From contig CAZELR010000001.1 in NCBI GenBank assembly GCA_964513075.1, positions 103,242 to 167,241 on the forward strand: a stretch of DNA of 64,000 nucleotides, read 5' to 3'. Below, piece after piece: positions 14,618 to 22,963 of the stretch. Position 1 is the first letter of the stretch; the number at the start of each line of letters is the position of its first letter. Below the pieces are notes generated by a model. It had not been told where the DNA came from, ran no database searches, and saw nothing but the letters and a program-made list of their open reading frames with translations. Source of the stretch: DAOUBP01 sp964513075. GTDB lineage: Bacteria > Chloroflexota > Anaerolineae > CG2-30-64-16. The translations under genes and the position numbers were made by a program.

Positions 14618-15751
14618 ATGACACACGACTTGGAGAAGCTGTACGCCGATCTGCCTGAGCCCCGGCACGTTTGGGTTACCAGCCGGCAGAGCGTCTCGCC
14701 CGGAGCTGCCCCTGCGGCAGATGCGGCCTGGGACGCATTTGTCGCTGGACATCCGGCCGGCCACGTCCTGCAGACAAGCCGCTGGGCTGAATTGAAGTCT
14801 GCTTTCGGCTGGCAAGTCCAGCGCGTGGTCCTGCGCTCGATCCCAAGTCCCGACGCACCGCTTGTGGGCGGCGCAAGCATTCTGTTTCGACGGCTGCCGT
14901 GGGGCCAGACGTTGGCCTATATCCCTAAAGGTCCGGTCATCGACTGGACGGCCCCTGATCAGGTGCATGCAGTGTTGACAATGGCGCAGGCTCTCTGTCG
15001 CAAGCGCCGGGCTGCACTGTTGAAGCTTGAGCCCGAACTGCCGGCGGATTGGCAAGCGGACGGTTTGCAGGATCTTGGCTTTATACGCAGCGCACAGCGC
15101 GTCCAACCCCTTAGCACGATCCACATCGATCTGGGCGACGATGAAACACTGCTGGCTGCGATGAAGCCCAAGTGGCGTTACAACATCCGCCTGGCCGAGC
15201 GCAAAGGCGTCACCGTGCGCGAAGCGACGCCGGTCGATCTGCCGGAGATACAGCGCCTGTTGGCGGTCACCGGCGAACGCGATGGCTTCGGCGTGCACAG
15301 TCCGACCTACTACGCGCGCGCCACTGACCTGTTCCTGCCGGCTGGGTTAGCCGCGTGGCTGGTTGCCGAGCACGAAGGCCGGCTGCTGGCCGCCATCGCC
15401 GTCTTTGCACTGGGTCGGATGGCCTGGTATATGTGGGGCGCATCCGGCGAAGAGGGGCGGAACCTGATGCCCAACCACGCGCTGCAATGGGCAGCCATGC
15501 GTTGGGCCCGCGCGCACGGCTGCACGACCTATGACCTTTGGGGCATCCCCGATGAGGTGGGCGAGAACCCGGACGCCTACGCAGAGCCGGAAAGCTGGGG
15601 GGCAGGCGGCCTGTGGGGCGTCTACCGTTTTAAGCAGGGTTTTGGCGGGCGGGTCGTCAAGTACACCGGCGCGTGGGATCTGCCGCTGTCGCGGGTCGGT
15701 TATGCCCTGTACCGGTTGGCGTTGCGGGTGCGACGGAGTGAGCGAGGGTAG
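14618..15751 (+). CDS. FemABX-family peptidyltransferase, copy 1
   Basis: 377 residues. Landmarks of the lipid II:glycine glycyltransferase (FemX/FemAB) family with two GNAT-like halves: HVLQTSRWAELKSAFGW near 50-65, LAYIPKGPVIDW, the MKPKWRYNIRLAERKGV block in the middle, MWGASGEEGRNLMPNHALQWAAM, and a terminal GLWGVYRFKQGFGG. These enzymes add amino acids from aminoacyl-tRNA to the peptidoglycan stem peptide. The actual amino acid is unknown, and some relatives act on other acceptors. A similar gene follows after 8 bp, so the pair is a tandem duplication in one operon. The ATG is placed 7 bp after a TATAAT box. Confidence 0.85.
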   Translation: MTHDLEKLYADLPEPRHVWVTSRQSVSPGAAPAADAAWDAFVAGHPAGHVLQTSRWAELKSAFGWQVQRVVLRSIPSPDAPLVGGASILFRRLPWGQTLAYIPKGPVIDWTAPDQVHAVLTMAQALCRKRRAALLKLEPELPADWQADGLQDLGFIRSAQRVQPLSTIHIDLGDDETLLAAMKPKWRYNIRLAERKGVTVREATPVDLPEIQRLLAVTGERDGFGVHSPTYYARATDLFLPAGLAAWLVAEHEGRLLAAIAVFALGRMAWYMWGASGEEGRNLMPNHALQWAAMRWARAHGCTTYDLWGIPDEVGENPDAYAEPESWGAGGLWGVYRFKQGFGGRVVKYTGAWDLPLSRVGYALYRLALRVRRSERG

Positions 15752-15759
15752 AAACGGAC

Positions 15760-16809
15760 ATGGTTCAAGTGGCTGAATGCAAGGAGCCGGCGCGCTGGGA
15801 TGCCGGGGTGTTAGCACTGCCACAACCGCACGTGCTGCAAAGCTGGTCTTGGGGCGACACCAAGGCGCAAACCGGTTGGCGTGCAAACCGGCTGCTGTGG
15901 ACAGGGCGTTCTGGAGAAAACGGCGCGGCAGCGGCAATGCTGGTCCGCAGGCTGCATCCGCGCCTGCCGGTCGCCGTCGCTTATATCCCAAAGGGCCCGC
16001 TGCTGGATTGGTCGGACGCACCGTTGGTCGAGGCGGTGCTCGCTGGGGTGGAGGCTGCGGCGCGGCGCACTGGCGCATTTTTTGTCAAGATCGATCCCGA
16101 CGTGCGCAGCGATACACCGGAGGGTCAGGCGGTCAGCGCCGTGCTGGCGCGTCGCGGCTGGCGCCCCTCGGCTGAACAGATCCAGTTTCGCAACACGATG
16201 ATCTCCGATCTGGCGCCGGATGAGGACGCATTGCTGGCCGCCATGAAGCCCAAGTGGCGCTACAACATCCGCCTGGCCGAGCGCCGGGGTGTGACCGTGC
16301 GCGACGGCGCCGCGGCCGATCTGCCGGCGTTCTATGCGATGTATCGCGAAACCGGTGAGCGGGATGGCTTCCTGGTGCGGCCGTTCGAGTATTACCGGGC
16401 GATCTGGGAACGATTCCTGGCCGAGGGGCTAGCGCACGTGTTGCTGGCTGAGGTTGCCGGTGCGGCGATTGCCGGCTTGATCCTGTTTCGCTTTGGCCGG
16501 ACGGCCTGGTATTTCTATGGCGCATCCACCGCGCAGGCGCGTGATCTGATGCCCAACCACGCGTTACAGTGGGCGGCCATGCGCTGGGCTAAGGCGGCCG
16601 GCTGCACGCACTATGACTGGTGGGGCGCGCCGGACGTGCTGGACGAAAGCGATCCGATGTGGGGCGTCTACCGGTTCAAACAAGGTTTCGGCGGCGAATT
16701 TGTGCCACACATCGGGGCTTGGGACTATCCGACCAATCGGCCCTTGTACTGGGCCTACACTGTGGCCATGCCCAAGGTGCTCGACTTTATGCGCCGCCGG
16801 CGCCGCTGA
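15760..16809 (+). CDS. FemABX-family peptidyltransferase, copy 2
   Basis: 349 residues with the same motifs in the same order as the upstream gene: HVLQSWSWGDTKAQTGW, VAYIPKGPLLDW, MKPKWRYNIRLAERRGV, YGASTAQARDLMPNHALQWAAM and WGVYRFKQGFGG. It lacks the roughly 30-residue N-terminal lead of copy 1 and has a shorter loop before WGVYRF. In the FemABX family, paralogues often add successive residues of an interpeptide bridge, so two genes may mean two steps; this is inference. It starts 8 bp after copy 1 and ends just before a duplicated palindromic repeat. Confidence 0.85.
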   Translation: MVQVAECKEPARWDAGVLALPQPHVLQSWSWGDTKAQTGWRANRLLWTGRSGENGAAAAMLVRRLHPRLPVAVAYIPKGPLLDWSDAPLVEAVLAGVEAAARRTGAFFVKIDPDVRSDTPEGQAVSAVLARRGWRPSAEQIQFRNTMISDLAPDEDALLAAMKPKWRYNIRLAERRGVTVRDGAAADLPAFYAMYRETGERDGFLVRPFEYYRAIWERFLAEGLAHVLLAEVAGAAIAGLILFRFGRTAWYFYGASTAQARDLMPNHALQWAAMRWAKAAGCTHYDWWGAPDVLDESDPMWGVYRFKQGFGGEFVPHIGAWDYPTNRPLYWAYTVAMPKVLDFMRRRRR

Positions 16810-16816
16810 AACGCCC

Positions 16817-16987
16817 TAGATGTTCAGATAATTTCCGGACTCGAGGCTTTAGCCGGTTACGCTCGTTGTCCAGAGAGACCGGCTGAAGCCTCGATTCCGA
16901 ATCCATAGATGTTCAGATAATTTCCGGACTTGAGGCTTTAGCCGGTTACGCTCGTTGCCCAGAGAGACCGGCTGAAGCCTCTATTCC
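16817..16987. repeat. tandem pair of an 89-bp palindromic repeat
   Basis: Two copies with an 89-bp period (16817-16898 and 16906-16987) differ at only a few positions. Each begins TAGATGTTCAGATAATTTCC and contains a hairpin with arms GAGGCTTTAGCCGGT and ACCGGCTGAAGCCTC. They fill the space between the FemABX operon and the convergent osmC-like gene and could serve as bidirectional terminators. With only two near-identical units and no spacers this is not a CRISPR array. Confidence 0.85.
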
Positions 16988-16990
16988 AAG

Positions 16991-17416
16991 TTACGCTGCC
17001 GGCGCAGGCTCCACACGGTAACTGGACGTAACCTCCGCAACGCCGCGCACCGTCGCGATGGCTCCGCAATAGGTTGTCTCCGAAAGCTCGACCGCGCGCG
17101 CTAACGCCTTCGGATCGACATCTCCGTAAGCGACATACTCCAGATGGATCTTAGTGTACTTCTTGGGGTGCTCCGTCGAGCGTTCGCCCGTCGCGAAGAT
17201 CTTAAAGCCTTGCACCGGCTGGCGCTTTTTCTTCAGGACGCTGATGACGTCCATGGCCGTACAGCCCAGCAAACCCATCAGCAGCACTTCCATCGGACGG
17301 GCGGCGCTGTCGTGCCCGCCGTTCTCTGCATTCGAGTCCATCACAATGGCGTGGCCGGAGTCGCTCGCGGCTACGAACTGCATATCTTCCACCCAGGTAA
17401 TGTTCGCGTTTGTCAT
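16991..17416 (-). CDS. OsmC-like protein
   Basis: 141 residues, the normal size. The family marks are PMEVLLMGLLGCTAMDVISVLKKKR with the first reactive cysteine at about residue 52, and SETTYCGAIATV with the second near 115. OsmC/Ohr proteins reduce organic hydroperoxides or act as thiol-dependent detoxifying enzymes in the cytosol; the general OsmC branch, as here, cannot be assigned a substrate. AGGTG lies 6 bp before the ATG. The stop lies just inside the 89-bp repeat region. Confidence 0.9.
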   Translation of the reverse strand: MTNANITWVEDMQFVAASDSGHAIVMDSNAENGGHDSAARPMEVLLMGLLGCTAMDVISVLKKKRQPVQGFKIFATGERSTEHPKKYTKIHLEYVAYGDVDPKALARAVELSETTYCGAIATVRGVAEVTSSYRVEPAPAA

Positions 17417-17455
17417 GCTGTCACCTTTCGATTTTGCTCTTCATGCCTTTAATAT

Positions 17456-18643
17456 TCAGATGCGGCTCGATCCGACCTGGTTACGTGCAGAAGACGGCTG
17501 GATCAGGTTCAACGCAAGGCGTGCGATTTCGGCCGCGGCATCGGGCCGGCCCAAGTTGTGTGCGCGGACCGCCATCTCGCCCAGGGTTGGGTTGCCGGGG
17601 CGCAACAGGTCATCGGCCAGGCCGGCAATCCCGGCCGGCTGGGTCTCATAGATGCCGGCGCCGTTTTGTGTGGCCCAGGCAATGTTGCCCGCTTCCTGGC
17701 CGGGAATGTACTCTGTCATGATCGTTGGGACGCCCAGGCAAGCCGCCTCGGCCAGCGTGCCGGGGCCAGCCTTGGTGATGAGCAAATCAGCCGCGGCCAT
17801 CCAATCGGCCATGTTCTCCACGAAGCCTAAGATCTGCACCGGCAGCGGCCATGCCTCCGCCCTTAATTGCTGCTGCAACTCCTGGTTGCGGCCGGCAATG
17901 ATCGCCAGTTGTGGATGCGCTGGATGATCTGCCAAACGCCCTGTCAAAGCTCGCGCGATGGGCAGCAGCCGCCCGATGCCCGCGCCCCCACCGCTCAAGA
18001 GCACCAACGGCTGGTCGGCCGCAAGGCCGACGCCGGCGCGCGCCTCCGCTTTCGGCCGGCCGCGTGCATCCAGGAACGCGCGGCGAATGGGTAGGCCGAT
18101 GACATGCACCTGTCGCGGCGTCAGGCCACAGGCCAGGGCTACCTCCCGTGCCGGCTCTGTGGCCACGATGCACAGATCGACGTCCGGGCAGAACCAGGCC
18201 ACCGGCGCCGTGACGGGATCGGTCACAACAGTGACGAAGGGGGTATGCAGGCCGGCCGAACGCAAGATCCAGATGGGCACATCGTTCTGCAACGGATGGA
18301 CGCTGATGACAAGGTCGGCCTCTTGGGCCAACAGCGCCGCGGCGATCGAACGCCGCACAAAGGGATAGGCCGCACGCTCAGTAAGCAGCACCCGCGGGCG
18401 CGTCGAGCCGTAGCGGTAGACCAGCTGGTAAAGCCGGGGCGCGCGGGTGACAAAGGGCCCGTACAGTTCCGACACCTTATTGAGCGGAAACGGCGTGTGC
18501 TTGTCCAACAGGTTGAGCCAGGAAACCCGGGCGCGACCTTCCAGCGCCTCAGTCAGACTTTGAGCCGCGGCGCGATGCCCGCCTCCGGAATCTGCCATCA
18601 GGATAATAACTTTAGGTAAGTATGTTGAGATGGGTTCCAGCAC
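17456..18643 (-). CDS. GT28 glycosyltransferase, MGDG synthase/processive diacylglycerol glycosyltransferase type
   Basis: 395 residues from a GTG. The N-terminal MADSGGGHRAAAQSL is the glycine-rich acceptor loop typical of MGDG synthase-like enzymes. The second half has the GT-B nucleotide-sugar site: VLLSGGGAGIGRL, ILGFVENMADWMAAADLLITKAGPGTLAEA and PGQEAGN. These enzymes transfer a hexose from a UDP-sugar to diacylglycerol at the inner membrane face, making glycolipids that are common in Chloroflexota. Donor and acceptor are inferred from family. It follows the polyprenyl-phosphate sugar transferase by 17 bp and is in a cluster of envelope glycosyltransferases. Confidence 0.83.
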   Translation of the reverse strand: MLEPISTYLPKVIILMADSGGGHRAAAQSLTEALEGRARVSWLNLLDKHTPFPLNKVSELYGPFVTRAPRLYQLVYRYGSTRPRVLLTERAAYPFVRRSIAAALLAQEADLVISVHPLQNDVPIWILRSAGLHTPFVTVVTDPVTAPVAWFCPDVDLCIVATEPAREVALACGLTPRQVHVIGLPIRRAFLDARGRPKAEARAGVGLAADQPLVLLSGGGAGIGRLLPIARALTGRLADHPAHPQLAIIAGRNQELQQQLRAEAWPLPVQILGFVENMADWMAAADLLITKAGPGTLAEAACLGVPTIMTEYIPGQEAGNIAWATQNGAGIYETQPAGIAGLADDLLRPGNPTLGEMAVRAHNLGRPDAAAEIARLALNLIQPSSARNQVGSSRI

Positions 18644-18660
18644 CTTTCATATCGCGCGGT

Positions 18661-20088
18661 TCAATACGCGCCATCACCGAAGAGGACCTGGGGCACGGTG
18701 CGCAGCATGATGCGCAAATCCAGGCCGAGCGACCAATTCTCAGCATAGTAGATGTCCAACATCACCATCTCATCGAAAGTCAAATCGCTGCGGCCACTGA
18801 CCTGCCACAAACCTGTGAGGCCCGGCAGCACCTCCAGCCGTTTGTGGTGCCAATCTTGATACTGCGCGACCTCGCTCAGCAGGCCTGGCCGCGGACCGAC
18901 CCAGCTCATCTCCCCGCGCAACACATTGATAAGCTGCGGTACCTCATCGAGGCTGAACTTGCGAATGAACCTTCCCACGCGCGTTCTCCGCGGGTCGTCG
19001 CGTATTTTGAATAATGGGCCGGCCGCTTCATTCTGGGCGCGCAGTTTCTCCAATTGAGCTTCCGCGTCCTGGTACATCGAACGGAACTTATAAACCTGGA
19101 ACGGCTTGCCGTAACGGCCGGCGCGTTCCTGGCGAAACAACACGGGGCCGGGCGAGTCCAGACGAATGGCCGCGGCGAGCGCCAGCCATAGCGGCGCGCC
19201 CAGAATGATCGCCAGGCTGGCCAGCAGCACGTCCGCCACACGTTTCAGCGTGTTGTTGAAGCCGGTCAGCGCACTTTCTTTGATACTGATCAGCGGGATG
19301 CCGTTAATCGCCTCGATATCCACCCCGCCAAGACTGATTTGAAAGAAATCAGGCACCACGCGCGCCCGAATACCGGTTTGTTCGGCCTCGTTTACCAGAC
19401 GGAGGATTCTGCGGTGATACTGCCAGGGCAGGGTGATGATCACCTGGGCGATATTGTTCTCTTTGGCGACTTGTGGCAGGTTGTCCAGCGGCCCAAACGC
19501 CTTGATTGGTCCGATATCGGCGGCGCTCTTTGCCGGATCGTCGTCCAGGAAACCGACGACGCGATAGCCCAGTTCCGGCTGGGCCATCAGGTTGCGCATC
19601 ACGGTCCGGCCAGCCTCGCCGGCGCCGATGATGAGCACCCGATCAACGCCGTGACCCGCCTGGCGCAGCCGCGCCAACAGAATCCCGCGCACGAGTCGCG
19701 CCATGCCCAACAGCAGGATAATCGCGATCCCGGCGTAGATAAAAATGATGCGCGAGTAGAAGAGCCGTCGATAGAAGAAGACCAGCACCACCAGCAACAT
19801 GATGGCGGTTGCGGTGGCGTTCACCAGGCCGTACAGGTCATCGTAGAGTGAATGGCCTCGGCGCACATCATACGCGCCCTCGCGCCGGCTGGCGAGCACC
19901 AGCACCAACGTCAACAAGCCCACCATCGGCAAGTACACCGCATAAGGCACGTTGTTGGCCGGATCCACTGAGCGAAAAAGCTGAAGATTGTACCGTAGCC
20001 AATAGGCGATCATAAAGGCTACATTGATCAAGATGACATCGGTGACGAGGGTCACCCAAGGCATCCAGTTGCGGACGTCTCGTTTCAC
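18661..20088 (-). CDS. polyprenyl-phosphate sugar-1-phosphate transferase (WbaP/WcaJ type)
   Basis: 475 residues from a GTG at 20088 that overlaps the upstream stop (GTGA) and has AGGAGG at the right distance; a longer frame exists but lies inside the upstream gene. Four or five N-terminal membrane helices precede a Rossmann-like CoA-binding-type domain (VLIIGAGEAGRTVMRNL), then a fifth helix and the bacterial sugar transferase domain (PF02397) with KRVADVLLASLAIILGAPLW, YKFRSMYQDAE, FSLDEVPQLINVL and WVGPRPGL. It starts exopolysaccharide or glycan assembly by moving sugar-1-phosphate onto undecaprenyl phosphate in the cytoplasmic membrane. The nearby GT4 genes support this. Confidence 0.92.
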   Translation of the reverse strand: MKRDVRNWMPWVTLVTDVILINVAFMIAYWLRYNLQLFRSVDPANNVPYAVYLPMVGLLTLVLVLASRREGAYDVRRGHSLYDDLYGLVNATATAIMLLVVLVFFYRRLFYSRIIFIYAGIAIILLLGMARLVRGILLARLRQAGHGVDRVLIIGAGEAGRTVMRNLMAQPELGYRVVGFLDDDPAKSAADIGPIKAFGPLDNLPQVAKENNIAQVIITLPWQYHRRILRLVNEAEQTGIRARVVPDFFQISLGGVDIEAINGIPLISIKESALTGFNNTLKRVADVLLASLAIILGAPLWLALAAAIRLDSPGPVLFRQERAGRYGKPFQVYKFRSMYQDAEAQLEKLRAQNEAAGPLFKIRDDPRRTRVGRFIRKFSLDEVPQLINVLRGEMSWVGPRPGLLSEVAQYQDWHHKRLEVLPGLTGLWQVSGRSDLTFDEMVMLDIYYAENWSLGLDLRIMLRTVPQVLFGDGAY

Positions 20089-21260
20089 CCGGCGCCTCCT
20101 GGCTGCAATGCGCCCAATACGTCGCGATAGACCTGAGCTGTCTGCGCGGCGGTGCGCATCCAAGAAAAACGCGCCGCCTGCCGCAGCCCGGCGGTGCGTA
20201 AGTCGGTCCGCAACTGGGAATCGGTCAGCAAGCGACCAAGTGCGGCCGTAAGTGCAGTTGTGTCGTCAGGGTCAACCAATAGGGCGGCGTCGCCGGCCAC
20301 CTCGGGCAACGACGATGATGTCGTGGTGACGACCGGCGTGCCGCACGCCATAGCCTCCAGCACGGGGAGTCCGAATCCTTCAAAGCGCGACGGATACGCG
20401 AACAATTCGGCGGCCCGATACCACCAGGGCAGTTCAGTCCCGGGCACGTAACCCGGAAAGAGCACCTCGTCTCTCAGGCCCAACTCGGCCACCCGTGCAA
20501 AAATCGTCTCGAAAAACCAGCCTTTGCCGCCTGCGATGACCAGCTTCGGGACAGCCTTGTCAGCGGCGCGTAATCCGGCGTAAGCGTCGATCAGCGTCTC
20601 CAGGTTCTTGCGCGGCTCCAGGGTGCCCAAGTACAGGATGAACCGCTCGGGCAGCCGCCGGTTGCGCCGGAATTCCTCGATCTCGGCCGCGTCCGCAGGG
20701 TGAAATGCTTCATCTACGCCGTTTGGGATAGTGATCACCCGTTCGCCGGGCACGCCGCACAAAGCAATTACGTCGCGCCGTGTGCTCTCCGAAACGGCAA
20801 TGACCCGTGTCGCACGTCGCGTTGAAAGTTGCGTGAACAGCGTCAGGTAGGCCCGATTGGCGCGATGGAACGCTTCCGGGAATCGCAGAAAGCTGAGATC
20901 GTGCACCGTGACGATCGTCGGACAACGTGCAGCCAACGGCGCCGCAAATGCCAGCCCATGCAGCAAGTCGAGGCTGCCGGACAGCGCAGCCAACCGGGTC
21001 TGCTCCCAGGCGATGCGTTTCCATGGCCGCCGTGTATCCCAACGCGAATACTGCACGTCTAGGCCGGCTGGCGCCTCGAAGGCGCGATCGTGCAGAAAAG
21101 CCCGATAGCACAACGGCAGCGCCCCCGCATCCATTTCTGGTAAACGGCGCAGAAGTTGATAGATGTAGCCGTTGATCCCAGCCCCGCGATAGGTTTGGGT
21201 CAGCGAAAGCAGATGCGCGTTGAGACCGATACAGCGCGCAGGTCTTGTGTTCTTCGGCAC
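20085..21260 (-). CDS. GT4-family glycosyltransferase
   Basis: 391 residues if the GTG at 21260 is used; a TATAAT (21268-21273) ends 7 bp upstream, so a leaderless GTG start fits better than the longer frame. Motifs are the N-terminal TYRGAGINGYIYQLLRRLPE, PNGVDEAFHP, RFILYLGTLEPRKN, and the C-terminal E-x7-E element (SRFEGFGLPVLEAMACGTPVV). GT4 enzymes are retaining transferases on NDP-sugars. It is co-transcribed with the sugar-phosphate transferase through a 4-bp overlap, so it probably adds a sugar to the same lipid-linked glycan. Confidence 0.88.
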   Translation of the reverse strand: MPKNTRPARCIGLNAHLLSLTQTYRGAGINGYIYQLLRRLPEMDAGALPLCYRAFLHDRAFEAPAGLDVQYSRWDTRRPWKRIAWEQTRLAALSGSLDLLHGLAFAAPLAARCPTIVTVHDLSFLRFPEAFHRANRAYLTLFTQLSTRRATRVIAVSESTRRDVIALCGVPGERVITIPNGVDEAFHPADAAEIEEFRRNRRLPERFILYLGTLEPRKNLETLIDAYAGLRAADKAVPKLVIAGGKGWFFETIFARVAELGLRDEVLFPGYVPGTELPWWYRAAELFAYPSRFEGFGLPVLEAMACGTPVVTTTSSSLPEVAGDAALLVDPDDTTALTAALGRLLTDSQLRTDLRTAGLRQAARFSWMRTAAQTAQVYRDVLGALQPGGAG

Positions 21261-21348
21261 GAAATTCATTATAGCACCAGGGGCAAACGCGCCATAATCG
21301 CTGCCCGTTGCGTTTGTTTGACAAAACCACAAAAATACTTGATGAGTC

Positions 21349-22473
21349 TCAGGGCGATTTTTGCGCTTCAAGCATCTCGCGGTATACGCGGGCCGTGTCG
21401 GCAGCCACCTGCGCTTGAGTATAGTGCGCCATCACGCGTGCTCGGCCTGCTGCAGCTAACTCGAAGCGTCGTTCGGGCGCGTGGGCCAGACCCACCAAGT
21501 GAGCGGCCAACGCCTCTGCATCGCCTTCAGGGAACACGAGCCCGGCATCCGCGATGACATTGGGTATTTCGCCGCTGTTTGAACCGATGACTGGCGTCCC
21601 ACAGGCCATCGCCTCAATCAGCACGCGGCCGAACTGTTCGATCCAGTTGGGCCGGCTGATCGATGGCAACACCAACACATCTACTGTGCGATAGAAGTCG
21701 GCGATGCGCGTGGAGGGCAAGCTGCCGAGAAACCGTGTGCGGTCACCGATGCCCAGTTGCTCCGCCAGCGATTCAAAGCGCGCACGATCGGCTCCCTCGC
21801 CCAGCAGGTGCAGCGTCCACGCGCGAAAGGGCAGCGCGGCGCAGGCGCGCAACAAAGTAGCGATGCCTTTCGCGGTCACAAGCCGGCCGGCATAGCCGAT
21901 GGTGAATTCGGCCTTTTGCCGGTTCGTGCCGCCGGTGGCAGGAGAGAAAATGTCGGGATCGACGCCGAATTGTGGAATGACTGCGAGCCGGCCGCGATAC
22001 CCCTTGCTGTGCAGGACGCCGGCCGCGGCCTGGTTGCCCGCGATGGCATAGTCTGCCAGACGGTAATTGGCCGCCTCCAGGCTGTGGAAGGGCCACGGGT
22101 AACGTCGCTGGAGATTTTGCCAGGTGAAGAACAGGCAGCGCGCCCCCAGTCGCTTCCCCGCGCTTAAAGCGTGCCAGGTGGCCAGGTTGTAGGGCTCTTC
22201 ATCCATATGCAGCACATCGGGCCGCAATTTCTGCAGGAGCCGGCCAAGATTAGGGTAGAAATGAAGATGAAACTGGCCGTTAAACGCCAGAGGCGCGACA
22301 ATCAGTTGGTAGCCTTGGGTATGAGCGCGGTCAAGCCTCACAACCTGCCGGCCTTCTCGCCAGGCAGGCGGGATGATGGCTGTCAATTCGATATCAGGCT
22401 CCTTGGCGAGCTCCTCCAGTTTGCGCTGATACGCGCCGACCACCAGCGCCCTGGATACCATGACAATCTTCAC
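21349..22473 (-). CDS. GT4-family glycosyltransferase
   Basis: 374 residues from the GTG at 22473, which has GAAGG about 6 bp upstream; a TTG two codons earlier is possible. The C-terminal half has TIGYAGRLVTAKGI, LHLLGEGADRARFE, and the donor-site block (QFGRVLIEAMACGTPVIGSNSGEIPNVI). The N-terminal acceptor half begins VKIVMVSRALVVGAYQRKLEEL. Nothing indicates the sugar. It is separated by about 90 bp from the previous GT4 gene on the same strand and belongs to the same envelope-glycan cluster. Confidence 0.86.
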   Translation of the reverse strand: MKIVMVSRALVVGAYQRKLEELAKEPDIELTAIIPPAWREGRQVVRLDRAHTQGYQLIVAPLAFNGQFHLHFYPNLGRLLQKLRPDVLHMDEEPYNLATWHALSAGKRLGARCLFFTWQNLQRRYPWPFHSLEAANYRLADYAIAGNQAAAGVLHSKGYRGRLAVIPQFGVDPDIFSPATGGTNRQKAEFTIGYAGRLVTAKGIATLLRACAALPFRAWTLHLLGEGADRARFESLAEQLGIGDRTRFLGSLPSTRIADFYRTVDVLVLPSISRPNWIEQFGRVLIEAMACGTPVIGSNSGEIPNVIADAGLVFPEGDAEALAAHLVGLAHAPERRFELAAAGRARVMAHYTQAQVAADTARVYREMLEAQKSP

Positions 22474-22550
22474 GGCCAACCTTCAATGGGGCGAAAACTG
22501 CGCAGGCGCAGAGAATGATCCCGATCTTTCGACAAGCGCACTTGTGCCTC

Positions 22551-22604
22551 TTGATTCCGCACCGATTTTGCTATAGAATATGCTATATGCGCTCGTGATA
22601 CAAT
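22551..22604 (+). promoter_or_regulatory. promoter(s) of the spoVS-like gene
   Basis: TTGATT (22551-22556), 17-bp spacer, TAGAAT (22574-22579) form a good sigma-A-type promoter. A second -10-like TACAAT lies at 22599-22604. The start ATG at 22663 has a strong AGGAGG at 22652-22657. Confidence 0.6.
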
Positions 22605-22662
22605 ACGTTCGGTTCGCCCCTGCTCATCCTTGTGCAGAGACTCACACTGCCAGGAGGCAACC

Positions 22663-22926
22663 ATGGACCTTATCAAAGTCTCGGCTCGCTCACGTGCCGC
22701 AGCGGTTGCCGGTGCCATTGCTGGCATGATGCGCGATTATCACCATGTAGAGATTCAAGTGATTGGGGCCAGCGCGGTCAATCAGGCCATCAAGGCCATT
22801 GCCATCGCACGCGGCTATCTTGCGGCGGAGGGCATCGCGATCGTGTGCACCCCTGAGTTTGTTGAAATCGACATCGAAGGCGAAGAGCGCACTGCTATCA
22901 AGTTGGTGGTTGAACCCAAGACATAA
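22663..22926 (+). CDS. SpoVS-family protein
   Basis: 87 residues, matching the roughly 86-residue SpoVS. Nearly the whole family pattern is present: M-x-x-I-K-V-S-A-R-S near the start, AVAGAIAGMMRD, IGASAVNQAIKAIAIARGYLAAEGI, and the C-terminal D-I-E-G-E-E-R-T-A-I-K-L-V-V-E-P. SpoVS is an Alba-like small protein needed for spore coat assembly in Bacillus, but is widespread in non-sporulating Chloroflexota and Deinococcus relatives, where its role is unclear. ATG after AGGAGG. It converges on ricT. Confidence 0.95.
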   Translation: MDLIKVSARSRAAAVAGAIAGMMRDYHHVEIQVIGASAVNQAIKAIAIARGYLAAEGIAIVCTPEFVEIDIEGEERTAIKLVVEPKT

Positions 22927-22963
22927 TGTCTCTTTATATGCGCGCCCTGCTCCTGAGGCGCAG

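Noticed and set aside
14237..15298. 353-codon minus-strand frame spanning the promoter region and first FemABX gene
   Set aside because: It crosses two promoters and is antisense to a gene with strong family motifs.
16817..16987. Possible CRISPR array at the 89-bp repeat
   Set aside because: Only two units, each 80 bp or more, with 7 bp between them and no variable spacers; no cas gene is near.
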